From contig CAMTUU010000001.1 of assembly GCA_947085045.1 (NCBI GenBank), positions 124,001 through 188,000 of the forward strand: a stretch of DNA of 64,000 nt, given 5' to 3'. Position numbers and translations under genes: made by a program. Source of the DNA: Pseudolysinimonas_A sp947085045. GTDB taxonomy: Bacteria; Actinomycetota; Actinomycetes; Actinomycetales; Microbacteriaceae. Below, piece after piece: positions 40,422 through 48,698 of the stretch (position 1 is the first letter of the stretch; every line of letters starts with the position of its first letter). The notes under the pieces were generated by a model that worked only from the letters and a program-made list of their open reading frames with translations, made no database searches and was not told the origin of the DNA.

Positions 40422-43148
40422 GTGAAGAAGGGCCTCCGCACACCCGCCATGGCGAGATTCACGTTCGGTGCCGGCAACGCACGCAAGTTGCTGCGGCTGC
40501 CGCTGTACGCGCTCGGCGCGATCGCGACCCTCGTCGTGCCGCGCAGCCCGCGACTGTGGGTGTTCGGCTCGGGGATCGGCGTCGGCGAGGGAGCGCTCCC
40601 GCTCTACCGTGCCGCACGGGAGCGTCTCGACGACACCCGTCTGGTGTGGCTCGCGACGACCGACGCCGAGCTCGCCGAGGCGCGCGCGCTGGGGCTCGAC
40701 GCGTCACTGAAGAGCGGATGGCGGGGATTCGCTCTGACGTTGCGCGCACAGGTCGTCGTCGTGACTCACGGGTTCGGCGACGTGAACCGCTTCGCGACCC
40801 GCGGCGGGTTCGTCGTGCAGCTATGGCACGGCGTCCCGCTCAAGCGTCTGCACCTCGACTCCCCCGCAACCCTCCGCATCTCCGGCATCCCCGACCACCG
40901 TCTGGTGCGCGGTCTCGTCGCGCGGGCCTACCGGTTCGCCGGCCACGGCATCCGGCTGTTCCCGGTCGCGTCGGAACTCGTCGCCGCCCGCATCTCGTCG
41001 GCCTTCGGGGTGCCGCGCGACCGCATCGTCGTCACCGGCGATCCCCGCGACGACGCCCTGGTCGTTCCCGGACCGCCGGTGCTCGACGCCGGCGGCGCCC
41101 GCACGATCCTCTACGCCCCCACCTGGCGCGACGGCGACCCCGACCCCGCCACCCCGACGGCCGAGCAGTGGCACGTCGTCGCCTCCTGGCTGGAAGCCCG
41201 CGACGCCGTGCTCTACGTGCGCGCTCATCCGCTCGGCGCGGGCGACTACGCGGCGGGTCCGGCCCGCAGCGACCGGGTGCGGATGCTGGGCACCGATCGG
41301 GTGCGCGACGTGAACGCCGTGCTGCCCGAGATCGATGTGCTGCTCACCGACTACTCGTCGATCGCGTTCGACTTCGCGCTGCTGGGGCGGCCGATCGTCT
41401 TCCTCGCCGCCGACCTCGAGCAGTACGCGAAGCGCCGCGGGCTGTACGATTCGTATCGCGAATTCAGCGGCGGCCAGTACGCGACCGGGTGGAAGGGCGC
41501 ACTCGAGCTGCTCGGCGCCGCCCTCGACGGCGACCCGGCTGCTCTGCGGCACAGTGCGTGGCTGCGCGACGAGTACGTCGACGTGTCCGGACCGGCGACC
41601 GGACGCGTGCTCGACGAGATCCTCGCGCGCACCCGCGGCGGGTCCCGGGTGCCGGCGGAACTGCGGCCCCGCCCGGTCGTCACCGTGGAGTCCGCGACCG
41701 GCTCGACGCTGCGGCTGCTCGTCTCCGGCACGGTCGGCGCCGCGCGACTCGAGGGTCGCCGGGCGCGGGTGGACGGCATCCTCTCGCCCTCCCCCGCGGG
41801 CACGATCGCGGAGTTCGCGCTGCTCGGCGACCGCTGGGGCTCCGCCGGTCTGGCCCTGCCGTCGGGCGGGTACCGGCTGCAACTCGGCACGCGCGAGGGT
41901 TGGACCTCACGCACCTCGACGGTGACGACGGGCGCGCTCGAGCACGATCTGTTCCGCGCGACCGTCGGCGAAGGGGCGGGCGGGGTCGTCGTCACGGTCG
42001 CCGCACCGCTCGCCGACGACGAACGCGGAGCCGCCGCCCAGAAGCGGCTCGAACGCGACTACCGTCGATCGCGGCCCGTCCCCGAGGACGCCGTCTTCCT
42101 CGAGAGTTTCTACGGTCAGTCGGCGTCGTGCAATCCGCTCGGTATCGACCGCGCGCTGGAGGCGGCCCGGCCGACGACGACGCGGTACTGGAGCGTCGTC
42201 GACGGATCGATCGCCGTGCCCGACGGGGCGGTGCGGCTCGTCGAGGGCTCTCGGGCGTGGTGGCAGGCGCGGGCAGCGGCCCGGGCTCTCGTCGTCAACG
42301 ATTGGCTGCGCAAGCGCTACCGCCGCCGCCCCCACCAGAAGGTGTTGCAGACCTGGCACGGCACGATGCTGAAGAAGCTCGCGCTCGACCGGAACGTCGG
42401 CTTCCGCACCCGCGTCGCCGTGAAACGGGAACGCGACCGCTGGGATGCCCTCCTCGCCCAGAACCCGTACTCCGCCGAGATCTTCCGCTCGGCGTATGCG
42501 ATGCGGGGGCCGATCTGGCAGGAGGGGTATCCGCGCAACGACGTGCTCCACGACCCCTCGCGTGCGGCCCTCGTCAGAGCCGCCATCGGCATCCCCCCGG
42601 ATGCGCGAGTCGTGCTGTATGCGCCGACCTGGCGCGACGACCGCACCGAGATGGTGGACTTCGTCGACCTCGCGGCATTTGCGCGCGACCTCGACCAGGG
42701 TCACGTCGTGCTCGCCCGCGGGCATTCGCGCACCCTCGCCCACGGGCAGGACCTGCTCGGCCAGAACCTCATCGACGTCACCAGTTACCCCGACATGGCC
42801 GACCTGTTGCTCGTCGCCGACGTGCTCGTCACCGACTACTCGTCGGTCATGTTCGACTACGCGGGAACCGGCCGGCCGATCGTCTTCTTCACGCCCGACC
42901 TCGCGCACTACAGCACCGACCTGCGCGGCTTCTACTTCGACCTGCTCGCCTCCGCGCCCGGACCCGTGGTCTCGACGCGCGAGGAGCTGCGCGACGCGAT
43001 CCTCGCCGCCGCCGGCGGGCAGCCCGAGTACGCGTCCCGAGCCGCCGCCTGGCGCGAACGGTTCACCCCGCTCGACGACGGCGACGCCGGGCGGCGCGTG
43101 GTGGAGCGGATGCTCGCCGAGGGCTGGCTGCCTTCGGTGGTCGAGTAG
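40422..43148 (+). CDS. Two-domain CDP-glycerol glycerophosphotransferase-like polymerase
   Basis: The 908-residue protein carries two complete TagF-like catalytic domains. The first has LWHGVPLKRLHLD (about 134), YAPTWRDGD (about 230) and LTDYSSIAFD (about 308). The second has QTWHGTMLKKLALD (about 643), YAPTWRDDRTEM (about 733) and VTDYSSVMFDYAG (about 804). A beta-rich linker (about 410-560) separates them. Single-domain priming and polymerising enzymes are usual; this tandem fusion may add two different units of the polymer backbone. The stop codon TAG lies inside hairpin repeat copy 2. An ATG at 40449 is an alternative start. Confidence 0.88.
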   Translation: MKKGLRTPAMARFTFGAGNARKLLRLPLYALGAIATLVVPRSPRLWVFGSGIGVGEGALPLYRAARERLDDTRLVWLATTDAELAEARALGLDASLKSGWRGFALTLRAQVVVVTHGFGDVNRFATRGGFVVQLWHGVPLKRLHLDSPATLRISGIPDHRLVRGLVARAYRFAGHGIRLFPVASELVAARISSAFGVPRDRIVVTGDPRDDALVVPGPPVLDAGGARTILYAPTWRDGDPDPATPTAEQWHVVASWLEARDAVLYVRAHPLGAGDYAAGPARSDRVRMLGTDRVRDVNAVLPEIDVLLTDYSSIAFDFALLGRPIVFLAADLEQYAKRRGLYDSYREFSGGQYATGWKGALELLGAALDGDPAALRHSAWLRDEYVDVSGPATGRVLDEILARTRGGSRVPAELRPRPVVTVESATGSTLRLLVSGTVGAARLEGRRARVDGILSPSPAGTIAEFALLGDRWGSAGLALPSGGYRLQLGTREGWTSRTSTVTTGALEHDLFRATVGEGAGGVVVTVAAPLADDERGAAAQKRLERDYRRSRPVPEDAVFLESFYGQSASCNPLGIDRALEAARPTTTRYWSVVDGSIAVPDGAVRLVEGSRAWWQARAAARALVVNDWLRKRYRRRPHQKVLQTWHGTMLKKLALDRNVGFRTRVAVKRERDRWDALLAQNPYSAEIFRSAYAMRGPIWQEGYPRNDVLHDPSRAALVRAAIGIPPDARVVLYAPTWRDDRTEMVDFVDLAAFARDLDQGHVVLARGHSRTLAHGQDLLGQNLIDVTSYPDMADLLLVADVLVTDYSSVMFDYAGTGRPIVFFTPDLAHYSTDLRGFYFDLLASAPGPVVSTREELRDAILAAAGGQPEYASRAAAWRERFTPLDDGDAGRRVVERMLAEGWLPSVVE

Positions 43149-43171
43149 CGCCGGAGGCGCGTGTCGCGACC
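43139..43171. repeat. Intergenic hairpin repeat, copy 2
   Basis: It begins GGTCGAGTAGCGCCGG and ends GGCGCGTGTCGCGACC with self-complementary ends. The TAG stop of the transferase gene (43146-43148) is inside it and the stop of the convergent GT2 gene begins at its last base. Confidence 0.55.
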
Positions 43172-44223
43172 TACGACTCCGTGCGGGAGCGGTCGACGAC
43201 ATCCCGTGCCCCGCGCAGCACGCCGACCAGGAAGCCCGCGCCCCAGCTGAGGTGCATCGTCGCGAGCACCACCATGAGCCGCAGGCGGTCGGCGAAGGAC
43301 CCCGGCGTCGTGATCGCCGCGACCAGCAGCAGGCCGAAGTAGAGGATCGGCCCCAGGTACACGGCGCCGAACACCACCGCCACGAGCCATCCGCTCACCA
43401 CTCCGGACAGCTGGAACGGCAGCAGTAACGCACTGAGCACGATCGAGAGCAACAGGATCGGCGGCGCGAAGAAGCGCAGCGGGTTGCTCGCCCCGAGCCG
43501 GCGCACCAGTTCGCCGCGCCACACCCCCGTGGCGAAGAACTGGCGGCGCAGTTTGGTGAGGGTGTCCCGCGGCCAGTAGCTCACGCGCAACTCCGGGTCG
43601 AGCCACACGATGCGGCCGGCTTCACGCAGGCGGTAGTTGAGCTCCCAGTCCTCGCCGCGGCGCAACGACTCGTCGAAGCCGCCGATCTCGCGCAGGGCAT
43701 CCGCCTTCATCACGCCCATGTACGCCGACTCGGCCGGACCCTCGGTCGCCTGCTCGCCGTGGTACGCGCCGCCACCGAGGCCGAAGCGGCTGTTGTAGGC
43801 GCGGGCGACGGCTGCCTGCAGACCCGGCCGGCCGGTCGCGATCATCACGCCGCCGAGGCTCGACGCCCCGGTGCGCGCCAGGGTCTCGACCGCGCGGCTG
43901 GTGTATCCGGGCGCCAGCTCGGTGTGCGCGTCGACCCGCACGATGATCGGGTGCCGGCTCGCCTCGATCGCGAGGTTGAGCCCGATCGGGATGTCCATCC
44001 CCGCGTTGTCGACGATGCGGATGCGGGGGTCGGCTTTCGCGAGCCGCTCGACGATGCCGGCCGTGCCATCCGTCGACGGTCCGACGGCGAGCACGATCTC
44101 GAACTCGCCCGGATGATCCTGGCTGACGATGCTCGCGATGGCGGCGTCGAGGTAGCCCGCCTCGTTGAGCACGGGCATCACGTACGAGACGGGCGTCGCC
44201 GAGGAGGACGGGCGGCGCGGCAT
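43171..44223 (-). CDS. Family 2 glycosyltransferase, membrane-anchored
   Basis: The 350-residue protein has a GT-A domain with VSYVMPVLNEAGYL (12-25), the metal site RVDAHTE (about 95-101), acceptor-side RGEDWELNYRL (about 188-198) and RRQFF at the end of the catalytic part. Three to four TM helices occupy about 245-330. This is the succinoglycan/ExoA-like layout of polyprenyl-linked sugar transferases. The start is ATG with TAGGCT 6 nt upstream. Its position at the edge of the wall-polymer region suggests sugar decoration or linkage-unit synthesis. Confidence 0.88.
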   Translation of the reverse strand: MPRRPSSSATPVSYVMPVLNEAGYLDAAIASIVSQDHPGEFEIVLAVGPSTDGTAGIVERLAKADPRIRIVDNAGMDIPIGLNLAIEASRHPIIVRVDAHTELAPGYTSRAVETLARTGASSLGGVMIATGRPGLQAAVARAYNSRFGLGGGAYHGEQATEGPAESAYMGVMKADALREIGGFDESLRRGEDWELNYRLREAGRIVWLDPELRVSYWPRDTLTKLRRQFFATGVWRGELVRRLGASNPLRFFAPPILLLSIVLSALLLPFQLSGVVSGWLVAVVFGAVYLGPILYFGLLLVAAITTPGSFADRLRLMVVLATMHLSWGAGFLVGVLRGARDVVDRSRTES

Positions 44224-44229
44224 GGCGCG

Positions 44230-44235
44230 AGCCTA
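44230..44235 (-). promoter_or_regulatory. TAGGCT -10 element of the GT2 gene
   Basis: TAGGCT on the minus strand ends 6 nt before the ATG at 44223. Confidence 0.45.
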
Positions 44236-44281
44236 TCGCGCGGGTCGACCCGTCCCCGAGCCGACCCGCGCGATGCCTGCG

Positions 44282-45802
44282 CTACTGCGCCTGGTACTCG
44301 CCCAGCGTCGCGGTCACGGTCTGCTCGCGACCGTTCCGGACGAAGACGAGCTCCACCTCGTCGCCCGCGGCGTGGAGGCGCACCTGGGCGGTGAGGTCGA
44401 CGCTGCTGGTGATCGGCGTGCCGTCGAGCGACGTGACGACGTCGCCCTTCTGCAGTCCGGCGAGCGCGCCGGCCCCGCCCGCGGTCACCTCGTCGATGAC
44501 GGCCCCGACGACGGAGCCATCGGAACTCGACGCATCGCGGACGGTCGCGCCGAGCAGGCCGTGAGTGGCCGAGCCGTTCGCGATGATCTCGTCGGCGACG
44601 CGCTGCGCGAGGTCCACCGGGATGGCGAAGCCGACGCCGATGGAACCCGACGTGGTGCTCGCGCCACCCGCGCTCGCGATGGCGACGTTGATGCCGACGA
44701 GTTCACCGGCAGCGTTCACCAGGGCACCGCCGGAGTTGCCGGGGTTGATCGCCGCATCCGTCTGGATCACCGGGATCGAGATGCTCCCGGTGCCGGGGCC
44801 GGTCTGCCGGCCGGGGATGTCGAAGTTGAAGGGCCCCGTTCCGCCGTCGCCCTGCTCGGTGCCGTCGTCCGGCACCGCGGAGGAGCCGATCTGGATGCTG
44901 CGATCGAGCGCGCTCACGATGCCGTCGGTGACGGTGTTGGCGAGGCCGAGCGGGGCGCCGATCGCGATCACCTGGTCGCCCACGTCGAGCGCCTCGACGT
45001 CGCCGAACTGGATCGGGGTGAGGCCGCTGGCATCCACGAGCTTGATGACGGCGAGGTCGACGATCGGGTCGGTGCCGACCACCTCGGCCTGGAAGATGCG
45101 TCCGTCGGCGGTGGTCACCTCGATCGTGCCGTCGCTCGAGGCGCCGTCGAGGGTGACGACGTGGTTGTTGGTCAGGATGTAGCCGTCGTCACTGAGGATG
45201 ACGCCCGACCCGGTTCCGGCCGCGCTCTGCGAGCTGACCGCGAGGGTGACGACCGAGGGGCCCGCTTTCGCGGCGACCGCGTTCACGACGTTGACGCCGC
45301 CCGGGTCGTTGACGGTGATCGTCTGCGGGTCGGAGGCGGTCTGCTCGGCCGCCGCGTTCGTCGACACCGCCCAGGCGGCGATGCCGGCACCGGAGGCGCC
45401 CCCGACGAGAGCGGCGGCCGCGGCCACGGCCACGAGTGCTCCCGCGCCGATGCGCCGGGGGGCAGCGTCCGGGGTGGAGGGGTTGCGGGGACCCGCCACC
45501 GGCGGGGCGGGTGGGGCGAACACCGGAGGCGCGGGCGGAGCGAGCATCGCCGTCGTCGGTGCGGGGGGTGCGACCGGCGCTGCTGTCGCGGGGGTGGGCG
45601 GCGTGAGCGGCGCGGGGGCGGGCGACTGGGCGGTGGCCGCATCGGTCGGCGTCGCGGAGGCGGCCGGAGCGGAAGCCGCAGCGGGATCAGCCTGCGCGGC
45701 GGGGGTCGCGTTCTCGGCAGCCGTCTCCGGCGTGGAACCCTCGGCGGCGGTGGCCCGGGGGCGGCGGACGCGGGGGGCGGGATTCGGGTTTGACTCGGAC
45801 AT
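44282..45802 (-). CDS. HtrA/DegP-type membrane serine protease
   Basis: The 506-residue protein has a roughly 115-residue cytoplasmic Ala/Pro-rich N-terminus, one TM helix (about 118-142), a trypsin-like domain with His (LTNNHVV), Asp (VDLAVIKL) and Ser (NPGNSGGALVN), and a C-terminal PDZ domain (VIDEVTAGGAGALAGLQKGDVV). All triad residues are intact. A Gly/Asp-rich insertion lies before the catalytic Ser. It should degrade or refold damaged exported proteins. A clear AAAGGAG precedes the ATG. Confidence 0.94.
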   Translation of the reverse strand: MSESNPNPAPRVRRPRATAAEGSTPETAAENATPAAQADPAAASAPAASATPTDAATAQSPAPAPLTPPTPATAAPVAPPAPTTAMLAPPAPPVFAPPAPPVAGPRNPSTPDAAPRRIGAGALVAVAAAAALVGGASGAGIAAWAVSTNAAAEQTASDPQTITVNDPGGVNVVNAVAAKAGPSVVTLAVSSQSAAGTGSGVILSDDGYILTNNHVVTLDGASSDGTIEVTTADGRIFQAEVVGTDPIVDLAVIKLVDASGLTPIQFGDVEALDVGDQVIAIGAPLGLANTVTDGIVSALDRSIQIGSSAVPDDGTEQGDGGTGPFNFDIPGRQTGPGTGSISIPVIQTDAAINPGNSGGALVNAAGELVGINVAIASAGGASTTSGSIGVGFAIPVDLAQRVADEIIANGSATHGLLGATVRDASSSDGSVVGAVIDEVTAGGAGALAGLQKGDVVTSLDGTPITSSVDLTAQVRLHAAGDEVELVFVRNGREQTVTATLGEYQAQ

Positions 45803-45885
45803 CGAGTGCTCCTTTCGGCGCTGCCAGCATCTCTCCGAATCCTGTGGGTCCGTTATGGCTGCGCTGGGAGCCTACTTCGGTTCGG

Positions 45886-46728
45886 TCAGCATCCCGGACC
45901 GGCCGGATTCTGCCGGCAGTCACGCTCGACGAGAACGGTCTTCGCCGTGCCGACGCGGAGATACAGGTCGTTCGCCGGGAGGGTGATCGCGCCGACGACC
46001 GGACGCCACGGGCCTCCGGCGAAGCGGTACTCGGCGGTGAAGACGATCGACAGCGTGATCGTGTAGTCGCCCAGCTGGTCGTACACGTGGGAGGTCGGCG
46101 TCGGCTCGAACTCGGCGATGCCCTGCGCGGCCCAGGTTCCGCCCATCGTCGCCTTCGTCGCACTCGTGCCGTCGCCGTAGGCCCACAGGTAGGACCGCGG
46201 GGTGAAGCGCACGTCGGCGGGGCGGCCGAGGAGGGTGCCGTTCACGACGTGCGTGCCGGTGATCGCGTAGAAGTTCGTGTCGAGTCCGGCGACCGTCCAG
46301 CCGTCGGGTTCCATCTGCTGCCGACCGGGGGTCGGGATGAAGGTCGCGATGTCGCGGGTCGTGATCGTCGGGATGGGGTCAGTCGGCTCTGCAGGATCTC
46401 GACGTTCGAAGCAGGATGCCGGGCGATTCGGCTGCGGGCGGAGGCAGGCGGGGTCTTGGATGGTGAGGTTCGGGCGCGAGGGAGTACCCGCACCCGCGCC
46501 TGAGGTGCCTGTTTGACCCGGGTAGACCTCACTGCCTGTGAGGACTACCGAACCGCCCCTGACGCCTCCGCCGAGCTGTTGATCACAAGTGCCTTGCCTC
46601 ACCTGCTCAGGCGTACAGGACGATGCAGCGGCGCTCGCTGGTATCGGAACAGCCGCCCACATCGTGATGAGCATCAGGAGACTGACGCCAATCGGCGAGC
46701 GCTGTCTAGGAGCAGAAGTTGTCGCCAT
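45886..46728 (-). CDS. Secreted protein with PKD-like domain
   Basis: The ATG at 46728 gives 280 residues with a signal peptide (basic MATTSAPRQRSP, hydrophobic IGVSLLMLITMWAAVPI, cleavage near ASA-AAS). The mature protein has several Cys, a Pro-rich stretch, and a PKD-like region (YLWAYGDGTSAT, then PTPTSHVYDQLGDYTITLSIVF as successive pieces). PKD folds serve in extracellular binding. The start overlaps the upstream lipoprotein gene by 23 nt, so they are co-transcribed. Function unknown. Confidence 0.75.
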   Translation of the reverse strand: MATTSAPRQRSPIGVSLLMLITMWAAVPIPASAAASSCTPEQVRQGTCDQQLGGGVRGGSVVLTGSEVYPGQTGTSGAGAGTPSRPNLTIQDPACLRPQPNRPASCFERRDPAEPTDPIPTITTRDIATFIPTPGRQQMEPDGWTVAGLDTNFYAITGTHVVNGTLLGRPADVRFTPRSYLWAYGDGTSATKATMGGTWAAQGIAEFEPTPTSHVYDQLGDYTITLSIVFTAEYRFAGGPWRPVVGAITLPANDLYLRVGTAKTVLVERDCRQNPAGPGC

Positions 46729-47245
46729 CCCAAACGTCCTCTGCGGCGACCAGCAAGTCGCGATCGACAATTCGGAGCGTCACCAGCATCGGAAACAGGG
46801 GCACGCTGCTTTGAGAAACTGTGCCGTCGGCCGCTTGAATCCCAACTGAAGTCAGATCCAAGCAAGCATAAATTTGCGAATCCCCGGTAGCACCTTGTTC
46901 AAAGAGTGGCGAAAGGTCGGTAGGACTCACTGAGGCCACAGCAGTGAAACCGATTTGACGACTACCGGTGGCCTTGAGATTTGCCACTGATTTGAGTGCG
47001 TTCTCTAGTGCTACGTCAGTCGACACATTTGCCAGCTCGGAATCATCGAGGGTCTGGAGCGCGAAATCCACTGCAGCTTGATAAGCCGCATACGCGTCCT
47101 CCGCCGCCGCAAGAGCTTCCTCTTCCGACGCGAACACAGGAGTCGACGAGGGCGTCGGGGGCAACGTGGGCAACGGGTCGCCCCCGCCGCATCCACTCAG
47201 CGCCAGCACTCCGAGCACCACCGCCGCACCGAGAACCCTTCGCAT
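46706..47245 (-). CDS. Putative lipoprotein
   Basis: The start chosen is ATG 47245 (MRRVLGAAVVLGVLALSGC), giving a lipobox LSGC with Cys19; an upstream start would bury the signal. The mature 160 residues have a Pro/Thr linker, then a helical region (EEEALAAAEDAYAAYQAAVD) and a small domain with one further Cys pair. This layout is common among actinobacterial lipoproteins found next to PKD-type proteins. GC content is lower than the surroundings. TACCGT at 47253-47258 lies 7 nt upstream. Confidence 0.75.
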   Translation of the reverse strand: MRRVLGAAVVLGVLALSGCGGGDPLPTLPPTPSSTPVFASEEEALAAAEDAYAAYQAAVDFALQTLDDSELANVSTDVALENALKSVANLKATGSRQIGFTAVASVSPTDLSPLFEQGATGDSQIYACLDLTSVGIQAADGTVSQSSVPLFPMLVTLRIVDRDLLVAAEDVWDGDNFCS

Positions 47246-47372
47246 GGCACCCACGGTAGCGAGGCGTCCCCGCACGACAGCGAGCTATCCACACCCTGGG
47301 GGACCCGCCCACGGGGGCCAGCCTGGGAAGAACACTCCCCGTAGAGTGAAATCGCAGGGGGAAGGGACATCC

Positions 47373-48011
47373 GTGGATCAACAAGGGCTCGACGAGCTCC
47401 TCGATGCGGCATCCCATCTGGTGACCGAGGACGGTTTCGACGCCGTCTCCATCCCGCGGATCGCTCTGCAGGCGGCGGTCTCCGAGGATCAAGTGCTCGC
47501 CCACTTCGGGTCGCTCGAGGATCTCCTCGTCGCGATGCTCAACCGCGAGTTCACCGCGCTGTGGACCGACATCCTCGACGACATCGAGCGCGACCCGCGC
47601 GGCGGACTGCTGTCGCACATCTACCGCTACACGCTTTCCGGCGTCTACGAGCGCCCCCTCGTGCGCGCGCTCTACCTGGCCGACCGCGACGGGCTCAACA
47701 CGATCATGCGTTCGACGCACGGCTTCGCCTACGTTCCCGAGCTCGGGGTGCGCGCCGACTTCCTCGTGCGGATGAAGGAGGCCGGGATGGTGCGCCCCGA
47801 GGTGGATGCCGTCAACCTGTCGGCGGTGCTCTCCGCCGTGTCGGCGGGGGCGGCGCTCACGGCTCCGAACTCGCGGCTCGACGACGTCAACGAGGGCCTC
47901 TTCGAACTGCTGAGCGCATCGGTCGATGCGGATGTCGACGACACGACGGCGGGCAAGATCGCCTTCGTCGAGTATGCGATGAGCCTGGCCGCTCCGGAAG
48001 GCCGTGGCTAG
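47373..48011 (+). CDS. TetR-like transcriptional regulator
   Basis: The GTG start at 47373 follows GGGGGAAGGG. The 212-residue protein has a TetR-type N-terminal helix-turn-helix (LDAASHLVTEDGFDAVSIPRI, then ALQAAVSEDQVLAHFGSLEDLL as successive pieces), slightly divergent in the recognition helix (DQVLAHF versus the usual xxLYYHF). The C-terminal domain is helical. Its stop TAG lies inside the TAGGCT element of the next gene, so the two are either a regulator and target or merely adjacent. Confidence 0.78.
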   Translation: MDQQGLDELLDAASHLVTEDGFDAVSIPRIALQAAVSEDQVLAHFGSLEDLLVAMLNREFTALWTDILDDIERDPRGGLLSHIYRYTLSGVYERPLVRALYLADRDGLNTIMRSTHGFAYVPELGVRADFLVRMKEAGMVRPEVDAVNLSAVLSAVSAGAALTAPNSRLDDVNEGLFELLSASVDADVDDTTAGKIAFVEYAMSLAAPEGRG

Positions 48012-48014
48012 GCT
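48009..48014 (+). promoter_or_regulatory. TAGGCT -10 element of the DUF308 gene
   Basis: TAGGCT ends 6 nt before the ATG at 48021 and overlaps the stop codon of the TetR gene. Confidence 0.45.
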
Positions 48015-48020
48015 CGGCTC

Positions 48021-48632
48021 ATGACCTCAGCGCCCGGCGTCGCCCCTCTCGTCGCCGTCGGCAAGGCCATCTGGTGGATGATCCTCCTCCGCGGCGTCTT
48101 CGCGATCCTGTTCGGCGTCTTCGCGATCCTCTTCCCCGACACGACTCTCGTCGCGCTCGCGATCCTGTTCGCCGTCTACTCGATCCTCGACGGCGTGACG
48201 ACGATCGCCCACGCCGTCCGGATGCGCTCGCGATCCCCGCGGTGGGGATGGCTGCTCGTGCAGGGCATCCTCTCGGTGCTCGCCGGCCTGATCGCGGCGC
48301 TGTCCCCGGTGCTCGCCGGCCTCCTCGGCGCCCTCGTCGTGGTCTATCTGATCGCGTTCTGGGCCGCCTTCACCGGAATCGCCGGCCTCCGTGCGGCGCA
48401 CGCGACGACGGATGGCGGCCGCAAGACGTGGGGGTACGTGTCGGCCGCGCTGAGCGTGCTCTTCGGCGTCGCGCTCGCCATCATCGCGGCCGTGAGCCCC
48501 GGCGGGGCGGTGGCGTCGCTCATCCTGGTGATCGGTGTCTACTCGATCGTCGCCGGGGTGCTGCTGATCGTGTTCGCGATCTCGGCACGGGCGGCGGCCC
48601 GCCGGGTTCTCGCGTCCTCCACACCCGTATAA
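48021..48632 (+). CDS. HdeD/DUF308 family membrane protein
   Basis: The 203-residue protein has six TM helices in three similar hairpins (LLRGVFAILFGVFAILFPD, VQGILSVLAGLIAALSPV, VSAALSVLFGVALAIIAAV), the DUF308 repeat. HdeD-type proteins are linked to acid or envelope stress but their mechanism is unknown. It follows a TetR-like regulator and probably has its own leaderless promoter. Confidence 0.88.
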   Translation: MTSAPGVAPLVAVGKAIWWMILLRGVFAILFGVFAILFPDTTLVALAILFAVYSILDGVTTIAHAVRMRSRSPRWGWLLVQGILSVLAGLIAALSPVLAGLLGALVVVYLIAFWAAFTGIAGLRAAHATTDGGRKTWGYVSAALSVLFGVALAIIAAVSPGGAVASLILVIGVYSIVAGVLLIVFAISARAAARRVLASSTPV

Positions 48633-48663
48633 GAAAAAGTTCTCCGCTACTTTTAGATAGCAC

Positions 48664-48679
48664 TAGAACATACGTTCGA
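48664..48679. promoter_or_regulatory. LexA (SOS) box upstream of the DUF222-HNH gene
   Basis: TAGAACATACGTTCGA contains the perfect GAAC-N4-GTTC core and matches the actinobacterial/Bacillus LexA consensus (T)CGAACNNNNGTTCG(A) with one deviation. It sits just before GAGAAT (48687-48692), a plausible -10 six nt from the ATG, so LexA would block the polymerase. Confidence 0.65.
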
Positions 48680-48698
48680 ATGGTGCGAGAATGAGGGC

